A stretch of DNA of 10,842 bases from Bacillota bacterium (GCA_012800215.1 JAAZJT010000008.1:1-10842), one strand, 5' to 3'; positions 1-7,881 are shown, counted from the stretch's first letter. The notes: generated by a model from the letters alone, not told the origin. A program made the numbers and translations.

Positions 1-1427
1 CCACGATTAGAGGTTTCTTACTGGATGAAGAGGAAATAGAACGCGCTCCCAGTACTTTTAAAACCAAGAAAGCTGTTGGCAGAGGTATAGAGCATTTACA
101 GTACCGGGTTCAGATATCTCCTTTAGACTGTACCGGTTGCGGTAATTGCGCTGATATTTGCCCGGCCAAAGGTAAAGCTTTAATTATGCAACCAGCTGAG
201 CAGGAGATTGAAAAGGAAGCAGAAAACTGGGAATTTGCCATGACAGTTACTGCTAAAGATGATTTAATTAATCCTCATACAGTTAAAGGTAATCAATTTG
301 TCAGGCCACTGCTGGAATTTAACGGGGCCTGCCCTGGCTGCGGGGAAACACCTTATATCCGTTTATTAACTCAGCTCTTTGGGGATAGAATGATGATTTC
401 CAATGCTACAGGCTGCTCGTCCATTTGGGGCGCATCAGCTCCCTCCATTGCTTATACTACTAATGCTGATGGCAAAGGACCGGCCTGGATCAATCCTCTT
501 TTTGAAGATGCTGCAGAATTTGGCTTAGGTATGTTAATGGGTGTTAAGCAGAACAGAGAAATGTTGGCTGAATTAATGGAAAATGCTCTTAAAGAAGCAT
601 CTCTGCCGGCAACACTAAAAGAAGCATTTCAACATTGGCTTGACAGCAGGGATGATAGCTCATCTGCTAAAGCTGCGGCACAGAAAGTAAAAGCTGCCTT
701 GAATAATAAACAGCTGCCTCAAAACAGTTTGCTTGAGGAGATCAGGAAAAGAAAAGATTTCCTTGAGAAAAGATCCCTCTGGGCCATTGGTGGTGATGGC
801 TGGGCTTATGATATTGGTTTCGGTGGCTTGGACCATGTTTTAGCTTCTGGAGAGGATATTAATATTTTTGTTATGGACACAGAGGTTTACTCTAATACTG
901 GAGGTCAGAGCTCTAAAGCAACCCCCACAGCAAGTGTGGCAAAACTGGCTGCTGCCGGTAAAAAGACACGCAAAAAAGATTTAGGTTTAATGGCCATGAG
1001 TTATGGGTATGTATATGTGGCTCAGATTGCAATGGGAGCCGATATGAACCAAACCATGAAAGCTATTTTGGAAGCTGAAAGTTATCCCGGGCCTTCCTTA
1101 ATTATTGCGTATGCCCCCTGTATTAGTCATGGTATTAAAACAGGAATGGGTACAAGCATTATGGAAGAAAAGAAAGCCGTTGAAGCAGGATATTGGCATC
1201 TCTATCGTTATAACCCTGCCTTAAGGGAAGAGGGGAAAAATCCCTTTATTTTAGATTCCAGAGCACCAAAAGAGGATTATATTGAATTTATTAAAGGTGA
1301 AATCCGCTATTCACAGCTAATGAATGTTTTCCCTGAAAAAGCTGCAGAAATGTTTAGCCTGGCCAAACAACATGCAGAAGAAAGGGGAAGAAAATATCGC
1401 CGGCTGGCGGCAGAGGAGATTTTATAA
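1..1427 (+). CDS. nifJ: Pyruvate:ferredoxin (flavodoxin) oxidoreductase, C-terminal part (5' end outside window)
   Basis: The reading frame is open from base 3 and has no start in the window, so this is the last 474 residues of a longer protein. Pyruvate:ferredoxin oxidoreductase cleaves pyruvate with CoA to acetyl-CoA and CO2 and passes the electrons to ferredoxin in the cytoplasm. Seen here: a CxxCxxCxxxCP iron-sulfur motif at 129-164 (end of the two-cluster ferredoxin domain), then the thiamine-diphosphate domain. The four cysteines of the cluster near TPP are all present (ACPGCGE at about 327-347, ATGCSS at about 402-419, APCISHG at about 1110-1130). The TPP/Mg motif starts with GGDGWAYD near 789 and ends with the NTGGQSSK block near 893-919. 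Ferredoxin and TPP domains on one chain fit the single-subunit (NifJ-type) enzyme rather than the split four-subunit form. An in-frame ATG at 186 lies after the iron-sulfur motif and is internal. A hairpin follows the stop. Confidence 0.95.
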   Translation, partial: TIRGFLLDEEEIERAPSTFKTKKAVGRGIEHLQYRVQISPLDCTGCGNCADICPAKGKALIMQPAEQEIEKEAENWEFAMTVTAKDDLINPHTVKGNQFVRPLLEFNGACPGCGETPYIRLLTQLFGDRMMISNATGCSSIWGASAPSIAYTTNADGKGPAWINPLFEDAAEFGLGMLMGVKQNREMLAELMENALKEASLPATLKEAFQHWLDSRDDSSSAKAAAQKVKAALNNKQLPQNSLLEEIRKRKDFLEKRSLWAIGGDGWAYDIGFGGLDHVLASGEDINIFVMDTEVYSNTGGQSSKATPTASVAKLAAAGKKTRKKDLGLMAMSYGYVYVAQIAMGADMNQTMKAILEAESYPGPSLIIAYAPCISHGIKTGMGTSIMEEKKAVEAGYWHLYRYNPALREEGKNPFILDSRAPKEDYIEFIKGEIRYSQLMNVFPEKAAEMFSLAKQHAEERGRKYRRLAAEEIL

Positions 1428-1434
1428 AAACAAA

Positions 1435-1460
1435 AAGGGAAGGTTTTTAGGCCTTCCCTT
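1435..1460. terminator. Hairpin terminator between convergent nifJ and serA
   Basis: A perfect 9-bp stem (AAGGGAAGG at 1435-1443 with CCTTCCCTT at 1452-1460) encloses an 8-base loop. Read on the minus strand, the stem is followed by a T-rich stretch (complement of the A-rich 1424-1436), so it is a good terminator for serA. The plus-strand tail, ATTATATA, is weaker, so termination of nifJ here is plausible but less certain. Confidence 0.75.
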
Positions 1461-1476
1461 ATTATATAAATAGGTT

Positions 1477-3054
1477 TTATGGCAGTTGTACAAATTTTAC
1501 AGAATACATACCTTCGAGAGAACGAAGTTTTTCCAGTGTATCTTCCGGTACCGGGCTATCTACCTGTAAAGCCATAACTGCTTCACCACCAATTGATTTC
1601 CGCCCAACCTGCATACCGGCAATGTTGATGTTTTCTGAGCCTAGGACTACGCCGACCCTGCCAATCACGCCAGGCATATCAATATGATTTGTCACCAGCA
1701 TGTATTGCGAGGGTATAACTTCCAAGTGGTACTGGTCAATTTGTACAATACGAATATCCTGTTGATTGAAAAGTGTGCCGGCAATGGTGTGGGTTTCGTC
1801 TCCCTGTTTTGCAGTAACGGTAATCAGGCTGGTAAAGTTGTCCACTGCAGTACTTCTTGTTTCCTGTATTTTAATTCCACGTTGTTGTGCCAGCACAGGT
1901 GCATTAACGGAGTTGACTGCTCCTTCCAGGAAGTTGGAGAGGAAACCGATTAAAAAGGAGGTAGTTAGGGGGGGCACAGGGTAATCAGCTATTTCCCCGT
2001 TATAAAAAATGTTAATTTGATCAACTTGGCCACTAAAGAGCTGCGCATAAAGTGAACCCATTTTTTCCATTAGAGGGACATAAGGCTTTACATCTGATAG
2101 TGTTTCAGGTGGAATAGAAGGCACATTAACGGCTGTAACAGGAGGTTCCCCTTGTAAAATATTGATTATTTGTTCTGCCACTTGCACAGCTACATTTATT
2201 TGTGCTTCTTCTGTTGAAGCACCAAGATGCGGAGTTACAATTACATTTTCAAAATCACAAAGTGGGTTGGCAACAGCCGGTTCCTCTTCAAAGACATCAA
2301 GTGCAGCTCCGGCAATCTTTCCTTCTTTTAGGCCTGCACAAAGAGCAGCCTCATCTATTAGTCCTCCACGGGCACAGTTAATAAGGCGTACACCTTTTTT
2401 CATCATCGCAATTTCCGCAGCACCAATCATATGCATTGTAGATTTATTTTTTGGAGTATGCAGAGTTATAAAGTCGGCATTACGGTAAATTTCCTCTGGG
2501 GTTGCCAGGGTGACTCCCAGTTTTTCTGCTCGTTCCGCAGAAATATGGGGGTCATATGCAAGTATGTGCATACCCATAACTTTGGCACGTTTAATTACTT
2601 CGCTGCCAATACGCCCAATGCCAATAACGCCCAAGGTCTTTTGGTATAATTCTACTCCCATAAATTTGCTTCTTTTCCACTCGCCTGCTTTTAAAGAAGC
2701 TGATGCAGACGGAATATTACGAGCTAAAGATGTCATCATGGCAATGGTATGCTCGGCAGCAGAAATGGTGTTGCCTTCTGGAGCATTAATAACAATTATA
2801 CCTTTTTCTGTGGCAGCTTCAATATCAATGTTATCGACACCAACTCCGGCACGTCCAATAACCTTTAGCTTTTTGGCGGCCTCAATAATTGGGCGTGTTA
2901 CCTTAGTGGCACTTCTGACAATCAGGGCATCATAAGCTGGGATAATGGCAATGAGTTCTGCTTCCGTTAAATTTGTTTTAACATCAACAACTACTTTTTC
3001 CTGCAGCTTAGCTATACCCTGTTGCGAAATGGAATCGCTTACTAAAACTTTCAC
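1477..3054 (-). CDS. serA: D-3-phosphoglycerate dehydrogenase, long form with ACT domain
   Basis: Oxidises 3-phosphoglycerate to 3-phosphohydroxypyruvate with NAD+, the first step of serine synthesis in the cytoplasm. The 525 residues match the long (type 1) enzymes. Visible parts: substrate domain at about 1-100 with GRAGVGVDNID at 67-77; NAD-binding fold with GIGRIG at 145-150 and D168 after the second strand; the catalytic Arg-Glu-His set as R229 (CARGG), E258 (DVFEEEP) and H276 (TPHLGAS); an intervening allosteric substrate-binding domain at about 310-450; and a C-terminal ACT domain at about 453-525 (HIDMPGVIGRVG), where serine feedback inhibition is usual in this family. The start is GTG at 3054, chosen because GGAGGT (complement of 3061-3066) sits 6 bases upstream. 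It is transcribed alone, away from trkA; no serC or serB is adjacent. Confidence 0.96.
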   Translation of the reverse strand: MKVLVSDSISQQGIAKLQEKVVVDVKTNLTEAELIAIIPAYDALIVRSATKVTRPIIEAAKKLKVIGRAGVGVDNIDIEAATEKGIIVINAPEGNTISAAEHTIAMMTSLARNIPSASASLKAGEWKRSKFMGVELYQKTLGVIGIGRIGSEVIKRAKVMGMHILAYDPHISAERAEKLGVTLATPEEIYRNADFITLHTPKNKSTMHMIGAAEIAMMKKGVRLINCARGGLIDEAALCAGLKEGKIAGAALDVFEEEPAVANPLCDFENVIVTPHLGASTEEAQINVAVQVAEQIINILQGEPPVTAVNVPSIPPETLSDVKPYVPLMEKMGSLYAQLFSGQVDQINIFYNGEIADYPVPPLTTSFLIGFLSNFLEGAVNSVNAPVLAQQRGIKIQETRSTAVDNFTSLITVTAKQGDETHTIAGTLFNQQDIRIVQIDQYHLEVIPSQYMLVTNHIDMPGVIGRVGVVLGSENINIAGMQVGRKSIGGEAVMALQVDSPVPEDTLEKLRSLEGMYSVKFVQLP

Positions 3055-3098
3055 AAGCCTACCTCCTCTAATATGTAATTAGAATGTTTATAGTACCT

Positions 3099-3126
3099 TT
3101 GCTCTTACCAATGTTTAGAATATAAT
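3099..3126 (+). promoter_or_regulatory. Probable trkA promoter (-35 TTGCTC, 16 bp, -10 TATAAT)
   Basis: TTGCTC at 3099-3104 and a perfect TATAAT at 3121-3126 are separated by 16 bases. Transcription would begin near 3133, leaving a leader of about 180 bases before the trkA start codon. No better promoter is visible nearer the gene. The -35 is only a partial match, so the call rests mainly on the -10. Confidence 0.5.
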
Positions 3127-3150
3127 ACCAGAAGCATATGGTTTATACAA
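3122..3150 (-). promoter_or_regulatory. Probable serA promoter (-35 TTGTAT, 17 bp, -10 TATTAT)
   Basis: On the minus strand, TTGTAT (complement of 3145-3150) and TATTAT (complement of 3122-3127) are separated by exactly 17 bases. TG stands one base upstream of the -10, an extended -10 feature. Transcription would begin near 3115, giving serA a leader of about 60 bases. The -10 overlaps the plus-strand -10 of trkA. Confidence 0.6.
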
Positions 3151-3313
3151 GGATAGTTCCCTATAAATTTTACTTACACCAGTTAAACTAAAATGTAGAG
3201 TACGGCAGGAGAAGCTTACTTTACGTCGAAAGATAAAAGAATAAAAACAAATCTTAGGTGGCTAGACTAAACTAGATGTAGTGTATGACAATGACAAAGG
3301 TTGGAGGTTTATT

Positions 3314-4729
3314 GTGAAAATCGTCATAATTGGCGCCGGTAAAGTAGGCTATCAATTGGTAGAAAGTTTATTAAACGAAAATCATGATATAACAGTTATT
3401 GACAACAGCCAGGACGTAATTGATAAGCTCAACGATAATTTCGATGTGCTGGCAATAAAAGGAAATGGTGTGTCCAGCCAGTTATTAGTAAAGTCGGATT
3501 GCGCTAATGCAGATTTGCTCATTGCGGTGACAAACAGTGATGAAGCTAATATTGTTTCTTGTATTACGGCCAAAAAGTTAGGCACAAAAAGTGTAATCGC
3601 ACGGGTGAGAAACCCAGAGTATGTTTCTGAATTAAAATTTATGCAGAAAAACTTGGATATTGAATTTATTATAAATCCTGAGCTGGCGACTGCTCAGGAA
3701 ATAATGCGTTTACTACTTAATTCATATAGCTCTTATACCGTTGATTTTGCCAAAGGTAGAGTCCGCATAGCAAAAGTACAAATTGATTCCCATTCAAGTT
3801 TAGCTGAGCGGCAAATTAAAGATATAGATCTGCCGGAGTCTATAATAATTGCCGCCATTTCCCGCAATGGCAGGGTGATTATACCTAATGGTTCTGATTA
3901 CATTTATCCGAAAGATACTTTATATGTACTGGGAGAAAGAATTTCAATAGATGGCTTTGCCAGAACCCTGGGTCTGCCTATTGCTCACGATAACGATAAA
4001 GCACGTAATGTTTTAATTATTGGTGGCGGTAAAACAGCTTTTTACCTGGCAAAAGAACTTGAACACGCTGGTGTAAATGTTAAAATTATTGAAGAAAACC
4101 TGGAAAGATGTCGCGAGCTGGCAGAAGGGCTTGACAATACACTGGTGCTGCATGGGGATGGCACAGATATTGAACTGCTAAAAACGGAAAATGTGGAGAA
4201 GATGGATGCTTTCGTTGCCGCCACAGGCTTTGATGAAGAGAATTTGCTGCTATCTCTTTTGGCAAAACAATTAGGTGCAAAAAAGGTAATTGCCAAAGTT
4301 AGTCGTTCCAGCTACACTTCTGTAATTGAAACTATTGGCATAGATAATGCCGTTAGCCCAAAACTAATTACTGCACGCGATATCTTAAGACTGATCCGCG
4401 GCGGCAAGATTGTTTCCATGTCTTTATTAATAGGCGGTCAGGCTGAAGTTATAGAGATTATGCCGCAAGAGGGTGCCCCAATAATTAATAAACCGTTAAA
4501 AGATGTGGGGATTTCAAAGGGCGTGATGATTGGAGCAATTTTCCGCAATGGCAAAATAATTATTCCTAAAGGTGATGCAATCATCAGCAGTACTGACCGG
4601 GTTATAGTGTTTACTTTAGAAAGCCATATAGACAAAGTAAATAAGCTTTTTAACCTAAAAAGAGGCGGTGTATCTATCCATGAACGTCTTAATAGTTCTC
4701 AAGAGTTTGGGGATGCTGCTCCTTTGTGA
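3314..4729 (+). CDS. trkA: Trk potassium uptake system regulatory subunit TrkA (double RCK protein)
   Basis: Cytoplasmic nucleotide-binding gating ring of the Trk K+ channel. The 471 residues hold two tandem RCK units, as in classical TrkA and unlike the half-size KtrA. The first RCK-N domain (about 1-120) begins with the NAD(H) loop GAGKVG at 7-12 and has D30 at the end of strand two; the first RCK-C domain is at about 140-220. The second RCK-N (about 231-350) has GGGKTA at 237-242, where the last glycine of GxGxxG is alanine, and acidic E260; the second RCK-C is at about 365-445. The start is GTG at 3314, with GGAGGT at 3303-3308 five bases upstream. An in-frame start at 3281 would add 11 unrelated residues and has no ribosome site. 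The 3' end overlaps trkH by 50 bases, indicating translational linkage. Confidence 0.93.
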   Translation: MKIVIIGAGKVGYQLVESLLNENHDITVIDNSQDVIDKLNDNFDVLAIKGNGVSSQLLVKSDCANADLLIAVTNSDEANIVSCITAKKLGTKSVIARVRNPEYVSELKFMQKNLDIEFIINPELATAQEIMRLLLNSYSSYTVDFAKGRVRIAKVQIDSHSSLAERQIKDIDLPESIIIAAISRNGRVIIPNGSDYIYPKDTLYVLGERISIDGFARTLGLPIAHDNDKARNVLIIGGGKTAFYLAKELEHAGVNVKIIEENLERCRELAEGLDNTLVLHGDGTDIELLKTENVEKMDAFVAATGFDEENLLLSLLAKQLGAKKVIAKVSRSSYTSVIETIGIDNAVSPKLITARDILRLIRGGKIVSMSLLIGGQAEVIEIMPQEGAPIINKPLKDVGISKGVMIGAIFRNGKIIIPKGDAIISSTDRVIVFTLESHIDKVNKLFNLKRGGVSIHERLNSSQEFGDAAPL

Positions 4730-6125
4730 GGCAGTGGCCTTGCTGCCCCCGGTTTTATTAGCTGTTTATTATCAGGAAAACACAGTTCCTGCTTTTTTAT
4801 ATACGATTATTATAGCCGTCATTATTGGCTTTCTTTTTTATTCACTTAAGGTTAAGGATAATGTTATCCGCTATAAAGAAGGTTTTGCCATTGTAACTTT
4901 CGGCTGGCTGGCAGTATCAGTAATCGGTGCCCTTCCCTTTATATTTTCCGGTGTTTTATCGTCTTTTGCAGATGCCTTTTTTGAAACGGTATCCGGTTTT
5001 AGCACAACCGGCGCAACTGTTATTGCTAATGTGGAAATAGTTCCGTTTAGTTTGCTTTTCTGGCGTTCTTTTACCCACTGGTTGGGCGGTATGGGCATTC
5101 TGGTTTTGGCACTGGCCATTAGTCCGGCTTTGGGAGTGGGGACTTTTCAGATTTTAAAAGCAGAAAGTCCTGGCCCCATTTCTGCTAAACTGACACCTAA
5201 ATTAAGCAAAACAGCCAAAATACTTTATACTACTTATTTGATTATTACGCTGATTCAGATTTTCTTGCTAAAACTCGGTGGCATGCCCCTTTTTGACAGC
5301 GTGGTAAATACTTTTGGTACTTTGGGTACAGGTGGTTTTTCCATCAAAAATGCCAGCATTGGTGCCTATAATAATATTTATTTTGAGGTTGTAATTACTA
5401 TTTTTATGCTGTTATCAGGAGTAAATTTTTCCCTTTATTATTTAGCTTTTAAACAGAAAAGTTTACAGCAGTTTTGGCAGGATAAGGAGTTTAAGGTTTA
5501 TCTAGGTATTGTTGCTGCTTATATACTTGTTATTGCGCTTAATCTTTACGACAGCGTGTTTAATTCGCTTTGGGAAAGCCTTCGGCATGCCTCCTTCCAG
5601 GTCGCATCAATTATTACAACTACAGGATATGCAACAACTAATTTTGATCTGTGGCCTGATTTAAGCCGTATGTTGCTTCTAACATTAATGTTTATAGGTG
5701 CCTGTGCCGGCTCAACAGCTGGCTCAATGAAAGTAATTCGTATTTATCTTATTTTTAAATACGTACAAAGGGAGATTAGCAGCTTAATTCATCCCCGGGT
5801 TGTAAAGGCGGTTAAAATCGGCGATCAACCTGTTCAGGAAACTGTCTTATCTAGTGTTGTTGCTTTTTCTATGCTATATATCTTATTATTTATTATTGCA
5901 ACCTTACTTATTTTGACGCAGGGTCTGGATATTATTAGTGCTATGTCGGCGGTAGCCTGTACCCTTGGTAATATCGGCCCTGGGCTTAATGTTGTTGGCC
6001 CCGCCCGTACTTTTGCTCCCTTATCCGATTTTGCAAAGTATCTTCTTTCTTTTTGTATGCTTATGGGTAGGCTTGAACTTTACACAGTTATTTCACTGTT
6101 TTCCCCCCATTTCTGGAAGAAATAA
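4680..6125 (+). CDS. trkH: Trk/Ktr-type potassium transporter membrane subunit TrkH
   Basis: Integral membrane K+-translocating subunit that assembles on the TrkA ring. The 481 residues match TrkH length. The four membrane-pore-membrane repeats are visible through their filter loops, each with the K+-coordinating glycine: STTGAT at 108-113, TLGTGG at 214-219, TTTGYAT at 313-319 and TLGNIGPG at 428-435. The conserved HWLGGMGI block (about 133-140) and the GRLELYT block near the C-terminus (463-469) are also present. ATG at 4680 is preferred, with a purine-rich GAGGCGG at 4662-4668 inside trkA about 11 bases upstream; GTG at 4668 overlaps that ribosome site and is unlikely. It follows trkA in one operon, so both subunits are made together. 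A terminator follows immediately. Confidence 0.94.
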   Translation: MNVLIVLKSLGMLLLCEAVALLPPVLLAVYYQENTVPAFLYTIIIAVIIGFLFYSLKVKDNVIRYKEGFAIVTFGWLAVSVIGALPFIFSGVLSSFADAFFETVSGFSTTGATVIANVEIVPFSLLFWRSFTHWLGGMGILVLALAISPALGVGTFQILKAESPGPISAKLTPKLSKTAKILYTTYLIITLIQIFLLKLGGMPLFDSVVNTFGTLGTGGFSIKNASIGAYNNIYFEVVITIFMLLSGVNFSLYYLAFKQKSLQQFWQDKEFKVYLGIVAAYILVIALNLYDSVFNSLWESLRHASFQVASIITTTGYATTNFDLWPDLSRMLLLTLMFIGACAGSTAGSMKVIRIYLIFKYVQREISSLIHPRVVKAVKIGDQPVQETVLSSVVAFSMLYILLFIIATLLILTQGLDIISAMSAVACTLGNIGPGLNVVGPARTFAPLSDFAKYLLSFCMLMGRLELYTVISLFSPHFWKK

Positions 6126-6155
6126 AAAAAATCGCCATTAATTGGCGAATTTTTT
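6124..6155. terminator. Bidirectional terminator between trkH and the GreA-family gene
   Basis: The stem TCGCCA (6132-6137) with TGGCGA (6143-6148) around a 5-base loop is flanked by eight A on the left and six T on the right. Each strand therefore reads hairpin plus U-run. It overlaps the very end of both convergent transcription units. Confidence 0.85.
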
Positions 6156-6591
6156 ATTCTCTAAATTTAATAGCCAGAATTTTGTAGTGGACATTACCCC
6201 CCGGTGTTTTTACTTTAATCTCATCATCTACTTTTTTTAGTAAAAGAGCTCTGCCCACAGGGGATAAGTAAGATACATTATCATCTTCAACGCGTCCTTG
6301 CAGCGGATCAACCACATGGAATTCCATTATTTCTCCACTGTTTACATCCTTTACCTGGACGGTGCAGCCAATAAAAACAAAAGGAGCTTCTGTTACATTG
6401 CTCGCCTTTTCCGCCTCTTGTATAAATTGCTTTACACCGTTTACATAATTGTCAATAAGATTATTAAATTCATGCTGTTCACGTGGTGATTTGGAAAAAT
6501 ATTGTTCAATTGTACGTTTTCTTCTATCATTAATAATTAAAAGTTGTTTATTTAAATGATCGATTTGTTCCTGAGAAATTAAGGTTTGCAT
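6154..6591 (-). CDS. GreA/GreB-family RNA polymerase secondary-channel factor, divergent tip
   Basis: The protein has 145 residues. The C-terminal half (about 70-145) is the GreA/GreB FKBP-like domain: FIGCTVQVKD at 73-82, SPVGRALL near 112-119, and a TPGG turn followed by the closing hydrophobic strand. The N-terminal half (about 1-65) is helical and charged, as expected for the coiled coil that enters the RNA polymerase secondary channel. In cleavage-stimulating GreA the coil tip carries an acidic GDLxENxEY motif; here the matching place (about 34-42) reads KSPREQHEF, keeping a Glu but losing the Asp. It may therefore be a Gre-like regulator rather than a cleavage factor. The start is ATG at 6591, after GGGGGT. 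An in-frame start at 6702 lies inside the promoter and is rejected. Family assignment is firm; activity is open. Confidence 0.85.
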   Translation of the reverse strand: MQTLISQEQIDHLNKQLLIINDRRKRTIEQYFSKSPREQHEFNNLIDNYVNGVKQFIQEAEKASNVTEAPFVFIGCTVQVKDVNSGEIMEFHVVDPLQGRVEDDNVSYLSPVGRALLLKKVDDEIKVKTPGGNVHYKILAIKFRE

Positions 6592-6637
6592 TTTGTTACC
6601 CCCACTTAAGTAATGGAAAGTTCTATATAAAGCACGT

Positions 6638-6665
6638 GGGCGTCCCGCCAGCAGGCGTGACACCC
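6638..6665 (-). promoter_or_regulatory. GC-rich 5' leader hairpin of the GreA-family mRNA
   Basis: Bases 6638-6649 and 6654-6665 form a 12-position stem with one mismatch and one G-U pair around a 4-base loop. On the minus strand it begins two or three bases after the predicted transcription start. It is much richer in G+C than its surroundings and is not followed by a U-run, so it is not an ordinary terminator. It may stabilise the 5' end or act in control of the gene. Confidence 0.6.
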
Positions 6666-6673
6666 ATATACAA

Positions 6674-6702
6674 ACCATAACATATCCGTAAATGATTGTC
6701 AA
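6674..6702 (-). promoter_or_regulatory. Strong sigma-A-like promoter of the GreA-family gene
   Basis: On the minus strand a perfect TTGACA (complement of 6697-6702) and TATGGT (complement of 6674-6679) are separated by 17 bases. Predicted transcription start is near 6667, giving a leader of about 75 bases. It lies just downstream of the degV terminator, so the gene is its own unit. Confidence 0.8.
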
Positions 6703-6765
6703 TAGTGTATGGTCATTCCAGTTTATGTCTTTGTAGGACTACAATACATATCGGACACTACTCCT

Positions 6766-6802
6766 AAAAAAAGAGTGTAAGGTATTCTCCTTAAAGCACA
6801 CA
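6766..6802 (-). terminator. Probable degV terminator
   Basis: Just after the degV stop, the minus strand reads TAAGG, a 6-base loop, CCTTA (positions 6793 down to 6778), then TC and seven T. GTG and CAC outside the core could extend the stem after a bulge. The stem is short, so strength is uncertain. Confidence 0.5.
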
Positions 6803-6812
6803 CCATAATTCG

Positions 6813-7655
6813 TTATTCATAATAAACTGCAGCTCCCACTGTACCGGGTCCTGTATGAACACCTATTACAGCACTTACCTGTGTAAAGAAGGAAGCAGAA
6901 ATGCCGAAAGTGGTTTCTAAAGCTGATTTTAGTTTATTTGCAGCTTCCTGGGCGGCGCCATGGGCGATAGCTAGCGCTTTGACCTTTCGATTGCCGGCAA
7001 ATTCTTGCAGATTGTGTATAATTTGTTCCAATGCTTTGTCTTGACTTCTGACTTTACCGGCAGGAACATAAATTCCTTCCTCATTTACGCGGATAACCGG
7101 TTTAATATTGAGCAGAGAGCCAACCATGCCGGCAACTTTGCCAATGCGTCCACCTTTTTGTAAATATTCAAGGGTATTTAAAGTAAAGATAGTTTCTATA
7201 TTTTTACGGGCGTTATGTATACGTTCAAGTACTTGCTTTGTGTTTAGCCCTTCGCGTATGCTGACGGCAGCTTCGTTTACCATTAAACCAATGCCTAGGC
7301 TGATAGTTTTAGAGTCGACAACATGTACTTTTGCTTTAAATGATTCTGCTGCAATCCAAGCAGCATTAACGGTGCCGCTAAGGTTTGAAGAGAGATGAAT
7401 GGAAATTATTTCATCATATTTTTGCAAAAGCGACTTGTAGAGTTTGATAAAATCTTCTGGAGCAGGTTGGGAGGAAGTAGGTAATTCAGAAGCTTGCTTT
7501 AAACGCTGGTAGAATTCTTCAGCATTTAATTCCCCATCATAATATTCTTCCTGTCCAAAACGAATTTTTAAAGGTATAACATGAACATCATAGTCTTTTC
7601 TCATGGCGGCAGTAAGATCGGATGTGCTGTCTGCTACCAAGGCAATTTTTTTCAC
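6813..7655 (-). CDS. DegV family fatty-acid-binding protein
   Basis: DegV proteins are soluble, bind a long-chain fatty acid, and in several Bacillota (FakB) present it to a fatty acid kinase. The 280 residues match the family. Visible motifs: DSTSDL at 9-14 near the N-terminus, TSSQP at 60-64, SSNLSGT at 89-95 (the conserved serine loop that contacts the carboxylate), LEYLQKGGRI at 162-171, and HTGPGTVG at 267-274 near the C-terminus. GTG at 7655 is preferred over the in-frame ATG at 7670 because GGAGGG lies 6 bases before it and because family members begin with a K-hydrophobic-V-DS strand directly. A TATAAT-like box on the minus strand (complement of 7767-7772) might serve as promoter, but no good -35 accompanies it. 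No fatty acid kinase gene is next to it, so any FakB role is inferred from family only. Confidence 0.92.
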   Translation of the reverse strand: MKKIALVADSTSDLTAAMRKDYDVHVIPLKIRFGQEEYYDGELNAEEFYQRLKQASELPTSSQPAPEDFIKLYKSLLQKYDEIISIHLSSNLSGTVNAAWIAAESFKAKVHVVDSKTISLGIGLMVNEAAVSIREGLNTKQVLERIHNARKNIETIFTLNTLEYLQKGGRIGKVAGMVGSLLNIKPVIRVNEEGIYVPAGKVRSQDKALEQIIHNLQEFAGNRKVKALAIAHGAAQEAANKLKSALETTFGISASFFTQVSAVIGVHTGPGTVGAAVYYE

Positions 7656-7881
7656 GAATATCCCTCCCATTTTCTCTCGCCTGTAAACACTTAGTATAGC
7701 TTTAAATAAAAAAATAATAACACTACTTTCTGCTTTTAGCAGGTTAAATCCTTTCTTTTAGTGCGAATTATATTAATAAAGGCAAACTTTTCTTGCAAAA
7801 ACTACTGCTTTATAGCTGCATTGTTTAGATAACAAGTGAAGGCGGTGTTGTTCTTTAAATTAGTATAACGCCATGAAAAAT

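Noticed and set aside
3055..3300. T-box or other amino-acid-sensing leader upstream of serA
   Set aside because: The conserved T-box antiterminator sequence is absent on the minus strand, no terminator precedes serA, and the predicted leader is only about 60 bases.
3133..3313. ydaO-type c-di-AMP riboswitch upstream of trkA
   Set aside because: I looked for its conserved blocks because K+ transporter genes often carry it, and could not find them.
6592..6702. Upstream in-frame extension of the GreA-family gene starting at 6702
   Set aside because: The added 37 residues cover the -35, -10 and leader hairpin, do not resemble the family N-terminus, and ATG at 6591 has its own ribosome site.
7671..7881. 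Search for a small gene or RNA between degV and the cytochrome terminator
   Set aside because: No frame with a ribosome site and coding character, and no strong hairpin other than the cytochrome terminator; only a TATAAT-like box without a -35.
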